Assembly (NCBI GenBank): GCA_905182985.1
Contig: CAJJDN010000160.1
Coordinates: forward strand, 42,975 to 106,974
Length of the DNA: 64,000 nucleotides
From: Paramecium sonneborni
Lineage: Eukaryota; Ciliophora; Oligohymenophorea; Peniculida; Parameciidae
Reading direction: 5' to 3'
Position numbers and translations under genes: made by a program
Shown: positions 23,901 through 38,200 of the stretch, in pieces
Layout of the letters: each line of letters opens with the position of its first letter
How positions within the stretch are numbered: position 1 is the first letter of the stretch
The notes under the pieces: generated by a model
Told to the model about the DNA's origin: nothing
Database searches by the model: none
What the model saw: the letters and a program-made list of their open reading frames with translations, nothing else

Positions 23901-26900
23901 AAATTTTAATAACCCATTTTAACAATTAGAACAATTTATCTTTTAAATGTTCAAACTTTCTATCAAAATATAATGATTTTCAGAAACATAATCAATTTCA
24001 AAAATAAAACTAGGATTTGTCCTATTCTTAATTATTGAATAAAAATTGTGTAAACTTACAATATTTTACTATTCTTCATTATATAATTTTTATAATGTTT
24101 TTGGATGCTCATAAGATTACTCACATTTATAGAATAGTTCTGGAAGTCGAAGAATTAGATTATCTGGTAATGATACATCTCCTATCACTTCAAACATATA
24201 TTTTAATTATACATTGATAAGTTAAATAGATGTCAGATATTCTATTAATAATTATTATTTATGTACTTTTATTCAAATTCAATTTTAGGATACTTCCACT
24301 TACAATTGTAAAGTTTTCTGTCACTAAATTATCTAATTTTATATAATTAGAATCTAATATCTCTAATGCTCCATATTCAAATATATTTATGATATTACAA
24401 TCTTTAATAGTAAGATTACTTCGATCTATTGAAATTAAAAAATTATTAGATTAAAACTATATTTCTTAATCATTTAAATTTTATATTCTCCCTAAATAAT
24501 TGAGATACCCATTGTATGTATTTTTAATTGATAAATCAGATATTTATGTCTATAAAATCAATTATTTACTACTGAATGTAACAAGAATCTTGAGGAATGC
24601 ATTTTTAAATGAATAAACATTCTCAACTTCATTCTTTTACATTATAATTGTATTATTATTTCTTGAAGGCTCAATAAAAATTGTACCTCCTTCATTTCTA
24701 CTAAAACTATTAGAAAAACTATTGTTCATAATTGATAAAAATAAATCTGACTAGGAAGCATCAATAAAAAGAGTTCCTCCTTATGATTTTTCTTTCATCA
24801 ACAAATTAGCTTAACTATAATTAAAAGAGCAATTTGAAATTTATATTATTCCACTAGATTAAGTTCCAAAATAAAATGCTCCTCCTTATAGGCCTAATGA
24901 ATCTTAACTTGAAATATTTTAAAATGAAATCTAATTTGCTGAAAAATATCCATTTCCTCCCTTTGATTTTATAGAAAGTAACGAATACAAATTCTCAAAA
25001 TAAGGTTCTTCATCCTATCCATAACCCCAAATTAAACGAGTCTTTAAATATTCAAATTATATATCATTTTATTTTAAAAAAATACAATTTCGTATCTCAA
25101 GTTTATTACCAATTAAGATCAAATTAGATCCTTAATTATTTGTAATAATGTTATTAGAGAAATACGATTCACTTAAAGTTATATCTGAGTTTGGGTTTTC
25201 TATTAAAATAGTAGAAGATTATCTAAATAACAAGTCTTCTTAATAACTGTGATGATGATTATTAAAAGAATTAATATCAATCAATTCTATAGCTTACTTC
25301 TACTCTGATATTATACTTAAAATTGAAGGCTATTCAGCAAGTTTAGATAGAATCAGAGTATTATTTGTGAATTACATTTTTTTTATTTATATCGTCTCAG
25401 CTTATCTAAAATTAGATCCATCTATTGATTTTATAGTAATTATAGGTAGGTTTATTACTATCAATCCGAATATTTCTATATTTTTAAAATTAATAATTCT
25501 ACTATTAAAGATCTACAACATACTACCATAACCTATTTATAGATTCTTCTACAAACAAGAAACCTATTAATGAATAACCATTAATTTAAATTCATCATTC
25601 AAAGAGGCTTTTAAATTATTCAGCTCTATTTTATCTGCATTATTAATTGATATCTCAGGCAAATTGAATGCTCTTATTATATTTATGTTTAAGATTGTAA
25701 TCTAAGTTAGATCAAAATATATTGATGAATTCATAGATGTCATTTAATTTGAGTAATTTTTTAATGTAAACTAATTTGACTCTAAAGATAATCCATCGAT
25801 TAATATTTCTAATGTCTTAAAATTTTGACTTTAAACCAATTCTATAAATACTTTACTACTTCGGTAATAATTGTTTTTGAATTGAATTTTATTAAAAGAG
25901 AGAAAGTTAGTTGAAATATCATCTTGATAAAGGGCATCAACAATATTTGTAATTACTCTATTGTTATCGCTGTTAAAATTATTGCCTATGATTATCATGT
26001 TGTTGATTGTGAACAAAGGAAGTTAAAATAGTTTAACATTTGAGTTGAAATTTCCATTTGAAACAGTAATATCTGTTAAAATAACACTTAGTGCACCATG
26101 TAAAGTGAATAAGGAAGTATTAGTTAGTGATTCCCCTTCAGATAAAAAAGACTATATAACAAACTTAGATTCTCTGATTTGATTAAGGAATTGAGTAATG
26201 AAAATAACTGAATCCTTAAGTGTGTTTTTTTAGGAAATAAAATTATTTGCTATTAACTTTTGATTTCCATATTCATCATCCAAGAGCTAAACAAATAAGT
26301 TTGAATTAATTATTTAACAATTCTTGATTAAAATTGTGTCAATAGAATAGTCTAGTTCATTTTCCAATTTTTATGTGAAATAATAGGTGATAATGCCATT
26401 GATATTAATTAATTTTGAATCTGATATTTCTATATTCTTAATTTGAATTATGGTTGGATTTTAAATTTTGATTTAAAATTGAAGGTTTACAGCATTCTTA
26501 ATTTTAAATTGTTCAATTAGAAATGAGACTCCGTATAAACTATTAATATTGAATTAGATTTTGTCACTTATTGGAAGTAAATAGACATTTTTCAGAGTAA
26601 CTGATGAGAACTCATAAAATGAAATATTTCCTTCAACTTGAATGGGCATATTAATTTGAGATTAGATTACTAATTCTAAGTTTTTTACTGTAAATACGTT
26701 AGATCGAATATTGGATAAAATGAATGTATTTTTATTAATTTTACAATTACCAGTATTTGGTAATATATTAACAATATATCTAACCAATTTAACACTTTTG
26801 TAATTTAGTTCATTATATAAGAAGTCAGTTTCTAGGTTGAAATGAGTAGAATTGTCTGTTGAGAATAGATGATCTAATAGTAGATTATATTTTTTATAGA

Positions 26901-29900
26901 AAGTTTTAGAATTATCATCAATTTCTAGATCAAGATTTTCTTAATATTTATTAATTTCACAATAGATAGTTTATTGAAATTCAACATAAAAGTAGCAATC
27001 TTTTTGTTAAGGATTTTTGCAATTAATTTCTTGACCTATAGTAGGATCATTATATAAGATTCCTTAAGGAGGATCATCAATAACTCTTTTTAAGCATTAT
27101 TTAGCATATTTTCTATTTGCAGGAATATCTTGATTGAAGTATGGATTTATTTGAGTAATTTCTTCAGATGTAAATTCTCTACATAATTCACAAAATTGAG
27201 GACATTCAGTACATTGACCATTTACAACAGTTTTAATTGAATTTTCGCAAGTGATACATTTAATTTCATCATCTTCAATAATACATTCTTTACAAGGACA
27301 TTTAGGATAGCATTTGCCATTATGTAAAAATCCATTATCAGCACAAAGAAGACAGTTAATTTCATAATCATCTATAGAAGTGGAGAGGGCATGTGTATTA
27401 AAGTGATGAACTTATTATTTACTTCTAATTTAATAGCCAGGTTATAGATCAGATTTCCATCCATCTTTAAAATCTTTATGAATTAATTCACATTCTAAAC
27501 AAGAGGATGGACATTAGATACAGTTTCCTGAAAGTTTATGAGCATAATAAGGTTTGAAACATTTAATACAATATTCTTGAGTATAAACATAATTTTGGAT
27601 GCAATACTAACATTATTTTTCTTAGCATATTTTTTGATTTGGTTCTATTTATTATAAAACGATAGGATTATATTTAATATTATCTATAACAACTGGATCT
27701 CCAAATAATATATAGTAATTTTCTGATCCATCCAATCTTTCTAATTCATGATATCCTAATTAGAAATTGGGATCATTGAGAACTTTATCTTTTAAAGCTT
27801 ATGGTAAGACTTTATTTGTGATAGTCTAAACATCATTAACAGAATAACATCCGTAAAGATGTTTAATTTTCATGACATTAATATAATGGGGATCACATTT
27901 TAAACATAATTCCATAGTAGGATATGTAATATATAAGACCCTTAAATCAAGGCTTAATTAATAGAGTTGATTAATTGATGTTTCATTTAAATAATTAAAA
28001 GAAAATTCTTAGGTTTAGATTGAACAATGAGCCATAGTTTTAGGGAGACATTATGTCAATTCAGCTGCTAGAAAGTAATCTTCATTATGAATGCATTAAA
28101 CACATTAGAGTAAATTGTTAATTTTTGAATGATAACATATTTTACAAAATTAACCACATTATTAACATTGTTCTAAAGTTGAATTGAAATAATATCCTTC
28201 AATACAACTTTTGCAATAGAATCCAGTAGAATTATATTTACAATTTGGACAGGCTAATGGACATTTAATACATTAAGATTAAGATAATGTATAATTCTAT
28301 TCACATTTCTAACATAATTGATTATCATCACATTCATCACAATTAAGATTTAAATTAATACATTCTCCATTGATTGATGTATAACAATTCTTACATAGTA
28401 TTTTTTAGATTATATTCATAGTATATTTTTGAATGAAATTAATAGTACTATTAGTTAATCCAAAACATCCAACACAAGGTTCTAAGAGTGGTTATTCTTA
28501 AACATTATTTTAATTGATTAGAAAGTATTCATAATCTTTTAATTTTCTATCTCTTCTCATAAAGACATAATCAGTTGAATCAGTTAATGGCATTAAATAA
28601 TCTGTTTTACATATTGGATGTAAATACCATGTTTCTGGATTGTATATGCAATCTATACAATATAATCCATATGGTGTAATTGCTCCAGGACAATTTAAAC
28701 AATAAGTATTATCTTTCATTTTTACCAAAAATTAATTTCTTTAACATCCTGATGTGTCCATGATTAAAGCTTCTTAAATATTTATTCCACCTAATACTTA
28801 ATATTTAGCTATAGAATTTTAATTAATTTTATACTTTAACAAGATGGTTGACCAACATCCATGTATGTTGCTATACAAAGACAATATGTCCCATCTAAAT
28901 ATCTTTTTGATTCAACTTCTGGTACACAATCAATACAATTATTTTCAGCTGGTCCAAAACAAGTATTACAACTATAATGACAATCTTTTAATTTATAAAT
29001 ATATTTACATCTTTTAGGTTTGGCATCTGTCAATTAACAATATGAAAAAGTTAGATTTCTTATCTCTCCATTAAAACCTTTATTGAATCTATCTCCACCT
29101 ATACTGAAATAATATGTCACTTTATCATAATGATCTTAAGTCATCTCAAAACTTTAAGTTTCTTTAGAAAAACCAAAATAAATATCTAATTCTATCTTCT
29201 TATTTGGCAACCCTTCTTAATATACAAACCAATGCCAATAAGTTATAGCATTTTTGTAAAATGCTGATTTCTTTTTAATAGTATCACTATCCAAAGTTTA
29301 ATAAGCAGATATCTGAGTTTTTTGAGTATTATGATAAGTAGATACTTCAAAACCATTGTCTTCATCACGTAAAGTACTTTAATAATATTTCCAATATATT
29401 GCCTTCTCTCCTTAATATTTATCACCGTAATATACTTTTCTAAATGATGCTCTCAATAACACAGTTTCAATCTATCGAATCTTATTAAAATAATAATCAA
29501 TAGTACATCTGTAATTTCATTTAATTTTACCCAACCAAATAAGATAAACCTTTTATTGTAAAAAGTTACAGTCTTAATTATACTATTACCCCCATTATAA
29601 AGACTTGCTAAAATTGTAGTTTAAGTCTTAGGAGGACACACATATATATTACAAACTGTATCATAGATATTACTCAAGAATGTTGGAATGTCAGGGTAAT
29701 AGTTTGATTAACCTATTCGAAAATCAAGATCACTTATCTCACCAGGAAAACTACCCAATGATAAAGATATATTGAAGATTTAATTTTGAAACTTAAATGA
29801 TCATTTTATATTATTACCTTTAAATTACCGCCCACCATATACTATTTTATTTACTCATTTTCACTCAAATATTCACCTCCTGATATCATCTATACATTTA

Positions 29901-30339
29901 TTATGTCCTAATCTATATATAAAAATATATTGTAAGCTTTCTATATCTGGGAAAAACAAAAGTAGAAAAACACCCATTTTGATCCAACCAACTCTTGTCT
30001 TAATTCTAATTCTCTCAATTAATAACTATTGCTTTGTTATTGTATCATTATATTGTAATATATGATGCCTACTTCCTTATCCAACTTTATATAATATATC
30101 ACAGGGTATGATCCAACGTTTACTTCTGAAAATATATGATAATCAAGAATCTTCTTATCTAAAGTATCAACATCTTCAAATTAACTTTAAAATCTAGTCC
30201 AAGCTCCAACTCCATAGTCCTTTTTTACTTGTTAACTTAAATCTAATGAAACTTAAGCTTAACCTGTATCTGGAGTTGTGAGAGAGTTAAAAACATCACA
30301 ACTTGACTTGACTTAATGATAACTATTAAATTCAAACAT
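20982..30339 (-). CDS. Giant cysteine-rich, beta-helix-like, multi-pass surface protein
   Basis: Coherent coding runs for about 9.3 kb, roughly 3,000 residues, with several 20-34-nt introns (26 nt at the GTAATAATATAAAATGATCA site near 29,800 is clear). In order: an N-terminal region with an LamG/ConA-like segment (FNKGFNGEIRNLTFSYC); furin-like Cys repeats around 29,000-27,000 (CHYSCNTC, CIDC, CLNC, CPLACPNC, CEKC); a long central region of Asn/Ile/Ser repeats with GGAFYFG and GGTIFI turns, typical of right-handed beta-helices; another Cys-rich block near 22,500-22,800; and a C-terminal multi-pass part (22,440-21,430) ending in a cytosolic Gln/Lys tail. The start is tentative (MFEFNSYHQ); a signal peptide may lie upstream behind an unresolved intron. 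Likely a cell-surface or ciliary-membrane protein. Confidence 0.8.
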
Positions 30340-31177
30340 TCTCTTACATTGTACATAACACGACTAATTAACTTAAAGTTCTACAAAAGTTCATTAAATT
30401 ACTATAAATAATCCAATTAAATTCAATGTTAATATTTCTACATTTTTATTATTTCAATTTTTACTCTTATAAATTTTAACTAAAAGACTTTACTAAATTT
30501 GATGTAACTTTTCACTTCTAAGTTCTTTATAAATTCTTGAATTTTATCTTTCTTAACTCAAATAGATTCTTAAGTTTTATATAAATACACTTCTCCAATT
30601 TACAATTATATTATTTACTTAATATTATTATTCAATAAATACCATATTAAGAGAACGATCTCATAAATTTGTCTCTCATTCCATTTAATCCATCTAAGGT
30701 AAGAATGATTAAAATGAATATTAATTCGGATAAAATATAAGAAAATTCACATAATTTAAAATTTTAAAAGTGAGATGAGATTATAAGTATATATTTAGAT
30801 GAATATTAATTCTTATTATATATATTACTTATTATTATCATGAACTTAAAAAATCAATATAGAGAAAGAAAATCTCGTATTCGTTATTCTACCTATCTAA
30901 CAAATATTTTATACATTATTAAGTTGGTTACGAGAATTTATGGGGTTGTTTTCATAATTTTATGCCATTCCTATATGATTGAGTTATTTTCTTTAAGAAA
31001 CGAAGTTATTGCCTAAACTAGATAGTAAGGCTTAGAAGATTTTGTTTGTATTAATATAATTATTATTATTAAAAGAGAGCTGAATATTTGGAATTCATAC
31101 TGAGAATATCGAATATCAAATATGAGGGGATGTATGTGAATAAATTAAGTTAAAAAAAGATTATATAATAATAAAAA
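30340..31177. other. Divergent interval with one small ORF
   Basis: This lies between the starts of the giant surface gene and the coiled-coil gene at 31178. The only candidate is the 87-residue ORF at 30840. On the minus strand an LNLIGLFIVIQ-like hydrophobic stretch near 30,400 could be an unassigned signal peptide of the giant gene. Confidence 0.4.
30840..31103 (+). CDS. Possible small membrane protein, 87 aa
   Basis: ATG to TGA without introns: a basic N-terminus (MNLKNQYRERKSRIRYSTYL) is followed by one hydrophobic stretch around VTRIYGVVFIILCHSYMIEL and a polar tail. Composition is plausible for a single-pass protein. There is no family match and the length is within chance expectation. 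Confidence 0.3.
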
Positions 31178-32193
31178 ATGAATAATAATGTCGTTGTTTT
31201 TAGTAGGGTAAATTAGAATGATGAAAGTGAAACATCTTCAGCTTTACCTGATTAGATGGAATCTTAGGTTGAATATTTAAAGACAAAAGTGAAATTATGC
31301 ACATAAACTTTAAAGAGTAGATATATGAGTTAAATTTGTTAGCTTAAGAGGCATAGATAAAGTAATTGAGATAGGAGAATGAGAAATTAAGACAATTAAA
31401 TGCTGATTATGTAAATTAAATGAATTAGATGGCATCAGACAAATATTAGAAGATAGAAAAGATAGTTGTTACTTAATAATTTTTTGAATAGAAGAATATT
31501 GATAAACAATTAAAAGATTTTATAAGAAAGATGACATCAAATTTTGGTGGTTTAGAAAAAAGTCATGTTAAATTGATAGATCATTGTAAAGTGATGGAAC
31601 ATGATTTGAATTATTATAAGTAACGAGTAGTAGATGCAGAAGAGATAATAGAGAATTTAAGAAGTGTAGGTAAGAACAGTGTAGCAGAATTGATGGATGA
31701 ATTAAAAGGTTTATAAAATTAAGTGGATGATTTAACAAATCATTTACAAAAGTCTTAATTTGATTTAGCAGTGAAATAAGGAGAATTGGAAAGGAAATAA
31801 TAGGAATTAGATGATTAGGTAGCATATTGTGAATAATTGTTACATGAGATAGATGATATAAAGACGAAATAGAATAGGATTTTGAGTGATAATATAGAAT
31901 AATAAAATAAAGACGCAAAGATGGTAATTGATAATAATAAATAGGATAGATTTATTAATTAAAATTGAAGAGTGATTTTTTAGAACATGAAAGAAGATTA
32001 GCATATTAAGATGCTTAATGTGCTAATTAAGAAAAGAATAATATGTTAGCGTATTGAATAAATAATTAAATTTAGTAAACAATAAAACATTGAGACAGAA
32101 TTGGATATGTTAAGAACAACAACTGACAATTTCTTAAAGAAAAATAAGCACATCTTTAATTTAGCTGGACTACCTAAAGTGTAGTTCAAATGA
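31178..32193 (+). CDS. Coiled-coil protein, 312 aa
   Basis: Introns at 31317-31342 (26), 31924-31949 (26) and 32051-32075 (25) give an exact frame from MNNNVVVFSRVNQ to TGA at 32191-32193. From about residue 30 the sequence is a nearly continuous coiled coil (EAQIKQLRQENEKLRQLNAD, ELMDELKGLQNQVDDLTNHL, QQELDDQVAYCEQLLHEIDD). It ends ETELDMLRTTTDNFLKKNKH. The protein probably forms a rod-like dimer. No motif ties it to a known ciliary or centriolar family. The stop codon lies 8 bp from the stop of the convergent EML-like gene. Confidence 0.8.
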
Positions 32194-32201
32194 TGAAATT
32201 A

Positions 32202-35200
32202 TCATTATGTATTATTCACATCAACCTTCTGTATTTTCCAAACCATGATACATTTATCTTATTCTGAAGTTGTTACTAAGGTTTCTTTATCTGGACTGGC
32301 AACACATTGATTTATATACATCATATGATCAGTGTATATCCGCATATATCCTTATCCAGAAGTACATGGATAATTAAATATTCTAATTGTTCCCATATCA
32401 TCAGTAACCTTTATAATTATATATATATACAGCCATTGACTTTTCTCCTATTAATGTAATCTTATGTATTCTATTTTCATCTGTGTAACATGAATGTACT
32501 CCTTTTGCTTTCTCTGCTAATTTTATTCCATCACTACACCATTCCAAATCAAATTCCATATGCATACTATTTATTCGTTTCTATTAATCTAAATCTATTA
32601 ATGCAGTCTCATCTGAAACATCCTTATAAAATAAGTAGAAATTATCAGTTGAAAAATCCAAATATTCTACACTGGTATTTAAATTATCTATGCTGCATAA
32701 TAATCTGAAATTGTTCTCCTCATTTTCTACATCATATATTTCTATTTTAGCATTCTACTCTTAGTTTCTTGATAAAGCTAATGCAAGCATCTTTTCATCA
32801 ACACTCAATTTCATATCAGATATTGCTGATTTCTATTTCAATGAATAATTTGAATTCACACTGTAATCATGATCATTCAATACTATTACTTCCTATTCAA
32901 ATGCTATTATTATTTTTGGTGATAATTTGCATACTATTAAATTCAATGTTGCCTTCTCAAATGCAAATGAATATGTACGCTTCAATTTCTTCAAATTCCA
33001 TACTGCAAATAATCCCTTCTATGTTATTGAGTATAATTTTTATGCATTACCAGAAAATGCTACAACCTTTGGTTAATCATGATCAGTACAATTTATTCTT
33101 AATTTCACCATATCCTTCTAGATTTTTGTTAAAGCTAAATTTTATCAAATTATTTACATTTCAAATCAGATTCATTTGGTCTCACCAATTCATAAATATC
33201 ACCACTTCTTGTTCCTGCTAATATATAATTCTATCCTATGCAAACTGATTAAACATGTAAATTTGGATTCAATCCTGCCTTCTGTATCTACTCATTTGCT
33301 ATACTATATTCATAAATCTTCTCCACTACATATGAATACTCTGATTTGCTTAAAGACCATAAAATTACTCTTCCATCCATTCCTCCTGATACAAACATTG
33401 AAGAATCTTTGCTTGTATATAAACAGAATATTGGTTAATCTGGATGAGCCTTTTATTTTTTATTTATCTTTTTATCATCCCAAACATAAATAAATCCATC
33501 TTCTCCTGCTGTTATTATGGCGTCTTAAACAAATATTACAGTTAAAAATGTTATTCTTAAGGCATCTTATTCTTATTCATTATCCTAAACTCCTTCTTGT
33601 TCATCATTTTAATTTTCTACCAATTCTACTAAGTCTTTGGGATTTTCAATTTCCATAGCTTGAAATGTTAATGAACCTCCAGCAAATTGCCAACAAGACA
33701 TGTGTTAAACTCCACAAGTAACAAATCTAAAGACACTATTGGGATAGAATTCTAAATCTTTAATCTTGTAAGGTATTGAGTAGGTGTAAGTGACAACTCC
33801 TAGAACCTAATGATTTTCTGAATCTATGAGAAGTATTTCTTATCTATATTCTTATGTGATTGCATTGCATATCAAATGTCTATTATCATAAGCAAATTTG
33901 ATATTCATAATCATGACTGCATTATTAATGACAATATTTTTAACACAAGTTCTTGAACATATATCCCAAATAAGTAATTTAGCATTTAATTCAATAGTAC
34001 CAGCACATAATAGTTTTTTATCTTGACTTAAAGTAATGCATGAGATTTCAGGTGATGATGAAGTATCTGATTAATCCAATTTGATGAACTATTAAAAGAC
34101 TGAATTATTCTCTTATTGAATGTATCCACCATTATATTTTTTGAATTGAGATGTAAATTTATCATCCTATTCTTCTTCATCATCTAAACTAGCAATAACT
34201 AGATTACATCCTGCCACATAGATGAGTCTTTCATCATAATCATAAAATAGGTTATTTCTCCTTGTAAAGGCTCTTCTTCCAATGATACTTTACAATTTGA
34301 GTTCTACTTCAGGTTATTTAGTATCATCTACATTTTTGACCTTATCAGAAATACCTTAACGTAAAGGTAATAATTCTGAGAATAAACTTTTGAATTTTTC
34401 TTTTTCTTATACTTCTTAAAATAGATCTGCTTATTTCTTATCATATATTAAATAATCCAGATCCCAATTTTATTATTCTTCTGTTAATTTCCATTTCATT
34501 ATACATTCATCCAATATTCCTGTAGTATAGAGATATTAAGCATTTTGATGTGTTTCTATTTAATTAACAAATGAAACATGGGCAGAATACGATTTAGCCA
34601 AACATTTTTATTTTTTACTTATTTCAGTGATAAAATCTTTATCATAATAGAGACAAGATGATTTTACTAAATGCAAATCTCCATTAGTACTTCCACAGAT
34701 TAGAAATGGAGATATATCAACCATTACAGACATCACCGGAGTCTTTAATATTTCATTTGCCAAATTAGTTTCTTATTCTTATTTTTATTTTGGATTACCA
34801 ATCAATGAATCATAAAATTAATATTGAGAATGTAAACTATTTGGGAAATTCAATTTTTTCCATTAAATATTTTTAATAGTCTCCCAATTTTTAACTGATG
34901 TATTTGAATTCAAATCCCATATTATATACACACCTTAAGGATCATTATTAATTCTAGTTTATTAATTATTAATTAATTGATAATATATCAACAGATAATT
35001 ACCATCTTAACTAAAAGTCATAAAATAAGCAGCAACACCATAAGTATCATTATCAGTTTAATATGATTCATAAAGGGATGGACAACGTATATCTGTATAT
35101 TTTAAATATAAATTCTTATCTGTTGCTCTATACTTTGATGTACGATGAGAACCTCTATTAACCCAAACGGATATAAAAGAACCTTCTTTTTCTAATTTAG

Positions 35201-38200
35201 AATCAATCACATCCTTTTAACTACGAGCATTATCATAAGAAATAGCAAGCATATCTCCTTTATGTGAAAATTCAATATTTAAAACAGGAGTCTTATTATC
35301 TTTATCCTTGATATTCATAATAATATCTAAGGAGGGTAATAAATATCGTTCACTCACTTTTCCCATAGTATTCTTTTAAATTTTGGAGTCCATAATTACA
35401 ACCATAGAATTTTAGAATCCTATAACTAATAAATCTCCATCAGGGGATAAACGTATAGCTGTTGGTGTCATACCCATATTTTTAACTAACAATAGAGAGT
35501 TATTCTCAGTATCCCATAGGATTAATTTTTAATCTTCTCCCATTGATACCATAATTGGTTAAGTGGGATGAAGAGTAATGAACATTTTCTTATTAAAGAA
35601 ATCAATTTATTATTTACTATCAAATATTTATGATTGATGAGATCTCATGTAAATTGAATAATTGAATTTTAATGTTTCAGTTGTTGTATAAGGTTGTCTC
35701 TACTGCTATTCAGATCCACTTGAATCATGAGAATTACTATGTTCATCATCTGAATGACTTTATTATTTTTTTATTTATTATAGTTTTAGACCTTAAAATT
35801 CTACTTAAAATGCAGCCTCTAAGATATCTCCATTTCTAGTTCCAACTAACATAACAGATAAATTATGTGATTCTTCTACTTCCTCTTCATTCAAGTGTCT
35901 CTTTGGAACACGACATGAAAAGATATCTATAGATTATGCAGATAGATTCTAAATTTACAAGATAAATCATACTCTAATAGCGGGAGTGCCATCTTAAAAG
36001 AATCCAGTCTTTCGAATATTGAATTCATTTATCAAATTAAATTTAGTATCCCAGATTTTAATATATTCATCTTCTCCACAAGTAATAATTACAACCTTAT
36101 CTCCTAGTATTTCAGATATCTTTAAACAATTGATCATTTTTTAATGAGCTCTAAATAATATCTATATATATAAATACCTTTCTTTCACAACAATATATTT
36201 GCCACATGCAACTAAGGCTAAATCTCCAAAGTTATTGCCGACAATGATATCACTTTCAATTTTATCTCCTAAAAGATAGGAAATATAACTTAGACAAGTG
36301 ATAAAACAGCCATTAGAATATTTGACTTCATCTGACAATATGACTTGACTTCTAATTAGATTCCTTCCTTATAATGACCAGATAGTAACATTTTGATATC
36401 CACAAGTAGCGAATTCATATCTATTATAGGGATTGAACATAACACAGCATATAGGGAAGGTGCCTGAATTTCTAAAGGCAATGATTGTTTCATTTTTCCA
36501 AGATGTGACTTGAATAGAATATGTTTCATCAATTCCTATGCTAACAATAAATAATGAGTCTCTGGAGAATACCAAATCATAGATACCATTTTTATGATTT
36601 GTTCTTATGATCTTAACAGGTTCAGTATTAAATACATTCCAAACATGTATACAAGGTCTAGGTGCACTTTCCCCTGTTGCTACAAAACATTTTAAAGGAT
36701 GAATAGCAAGACAAGTGATTTTAAATCTATGTCCTTCATAGAATTTCTATTGATTATTCAATGGATTGTAGACTACTGCTATTCTGGAAGTAATGTAAAC
36801 AAAATGTCTTTGACAATCATTATGTGAATCATCATAAGGTAATAATGCTTATTTAGCAAATAACATTTCTTTTTGGAATTACACAGGTAACATAATGCTC
36901 TATTAATTCATTTATTCCATTCTTTTACGTTATTCTGATTTAAGATCTTATTATTATTGTTAAGCTCCTTTCTTTTTCTTTTCCTACTTATTATAGAAAT
37001 GAACATAGAATAGGGTTCGTCTTTTATCGTACGCTAAAAAACCATAGATGTAATCAAGAGTCAAAGACAAAGGTGGTGCACGTTTCATCACATGTTACTT
37101 TTTATCAAATGGTGGAATGAGTTCTTGAAGTAAACCATTAAGCATCTTTTAATTAGTAGCACGAAATTAAACAAAATTATCTCTGAATTTATCAGAAATA
37201 TTATTTAAAAAGAAACAATAATCTTTCTCTCTTTTAAAGATCTCATCAATTGTTTGATTGAAATCCTATTTATTTGAAGCCATAGAGAAATTATTCAATC
37301 CAGGTTTATTGATTTATAATTTATCATCTTATTAGAATGGTTTAGAAAAGTCAGCTAAATCATTTATGAAATCTATCTTCCACTCAATTAATGTATTATC
37401 ATTAGTACCAACAGTATAAAATACATCTTAAGATTTAGTCATTTATAATCTACTTACATTACTAGCATGTCCTCTTAAGAATCCACCACAATTGGTTTCT
37501 AATTATTCTCTATCTCTCCAAAAGTATACATAACCACCTTCTCCTGCAGCCAAAAAGATCTTTACATCCCCTCCAATTAATAATGGAAGATATTAATCTT
37601 TCTTTGAATTTTAACTGCTACTTGAACTAAGTGGATAACGTATCACCCATGTTGTTGAATTCAATTTTTCATTCTCTTATAATAAGTTTTTAGATTTCAA
37701 ATCAGGTAATTCAATCTTATATTGATTTTTCATTGTTGTCCCCACTATAAACGCTTTACAATCATCCACAAAATCCAAACATATTGGAAACTCTCCTTCA
37801 AAATGTATCTTCTTTGGAGCTGTCTAAAAATATGATGTATTATTCAAAAAGAACACATATACAAATGCATCTTAAACTGCACACACTAAACATGATGTAT
37901 CTGATGAAAACTTTAAATCATTTACTTAATGTTTACAATCATACCATCTTGGAGATTCTTCCCAATCCAATCTTAAATACACTTTACCTGATACTGTTCC
38001 TAAAGCAAATACTGCTCCACCATCTTCAAAATTTATACAATCCATAGATGATATCTAATCACCTATTGTCCATACATCTACTATTTCATGTGTCTCTAAT
38101 GAAAATCCATACACTGTTGATTAAGATCCTGCACAAAATACTAATTTATCATCACTATCTGGTCTCTCTAATATGCATAATGCCTATAATGTTCCACTCA

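Noticed and set aside
32490..33493. Several plus-strand His/Leu/Ser-rich ORFs
   Set aside because: They are antisense shadows of the EML-like gene, which gives WD40 and HELP motifs in the minus frame.
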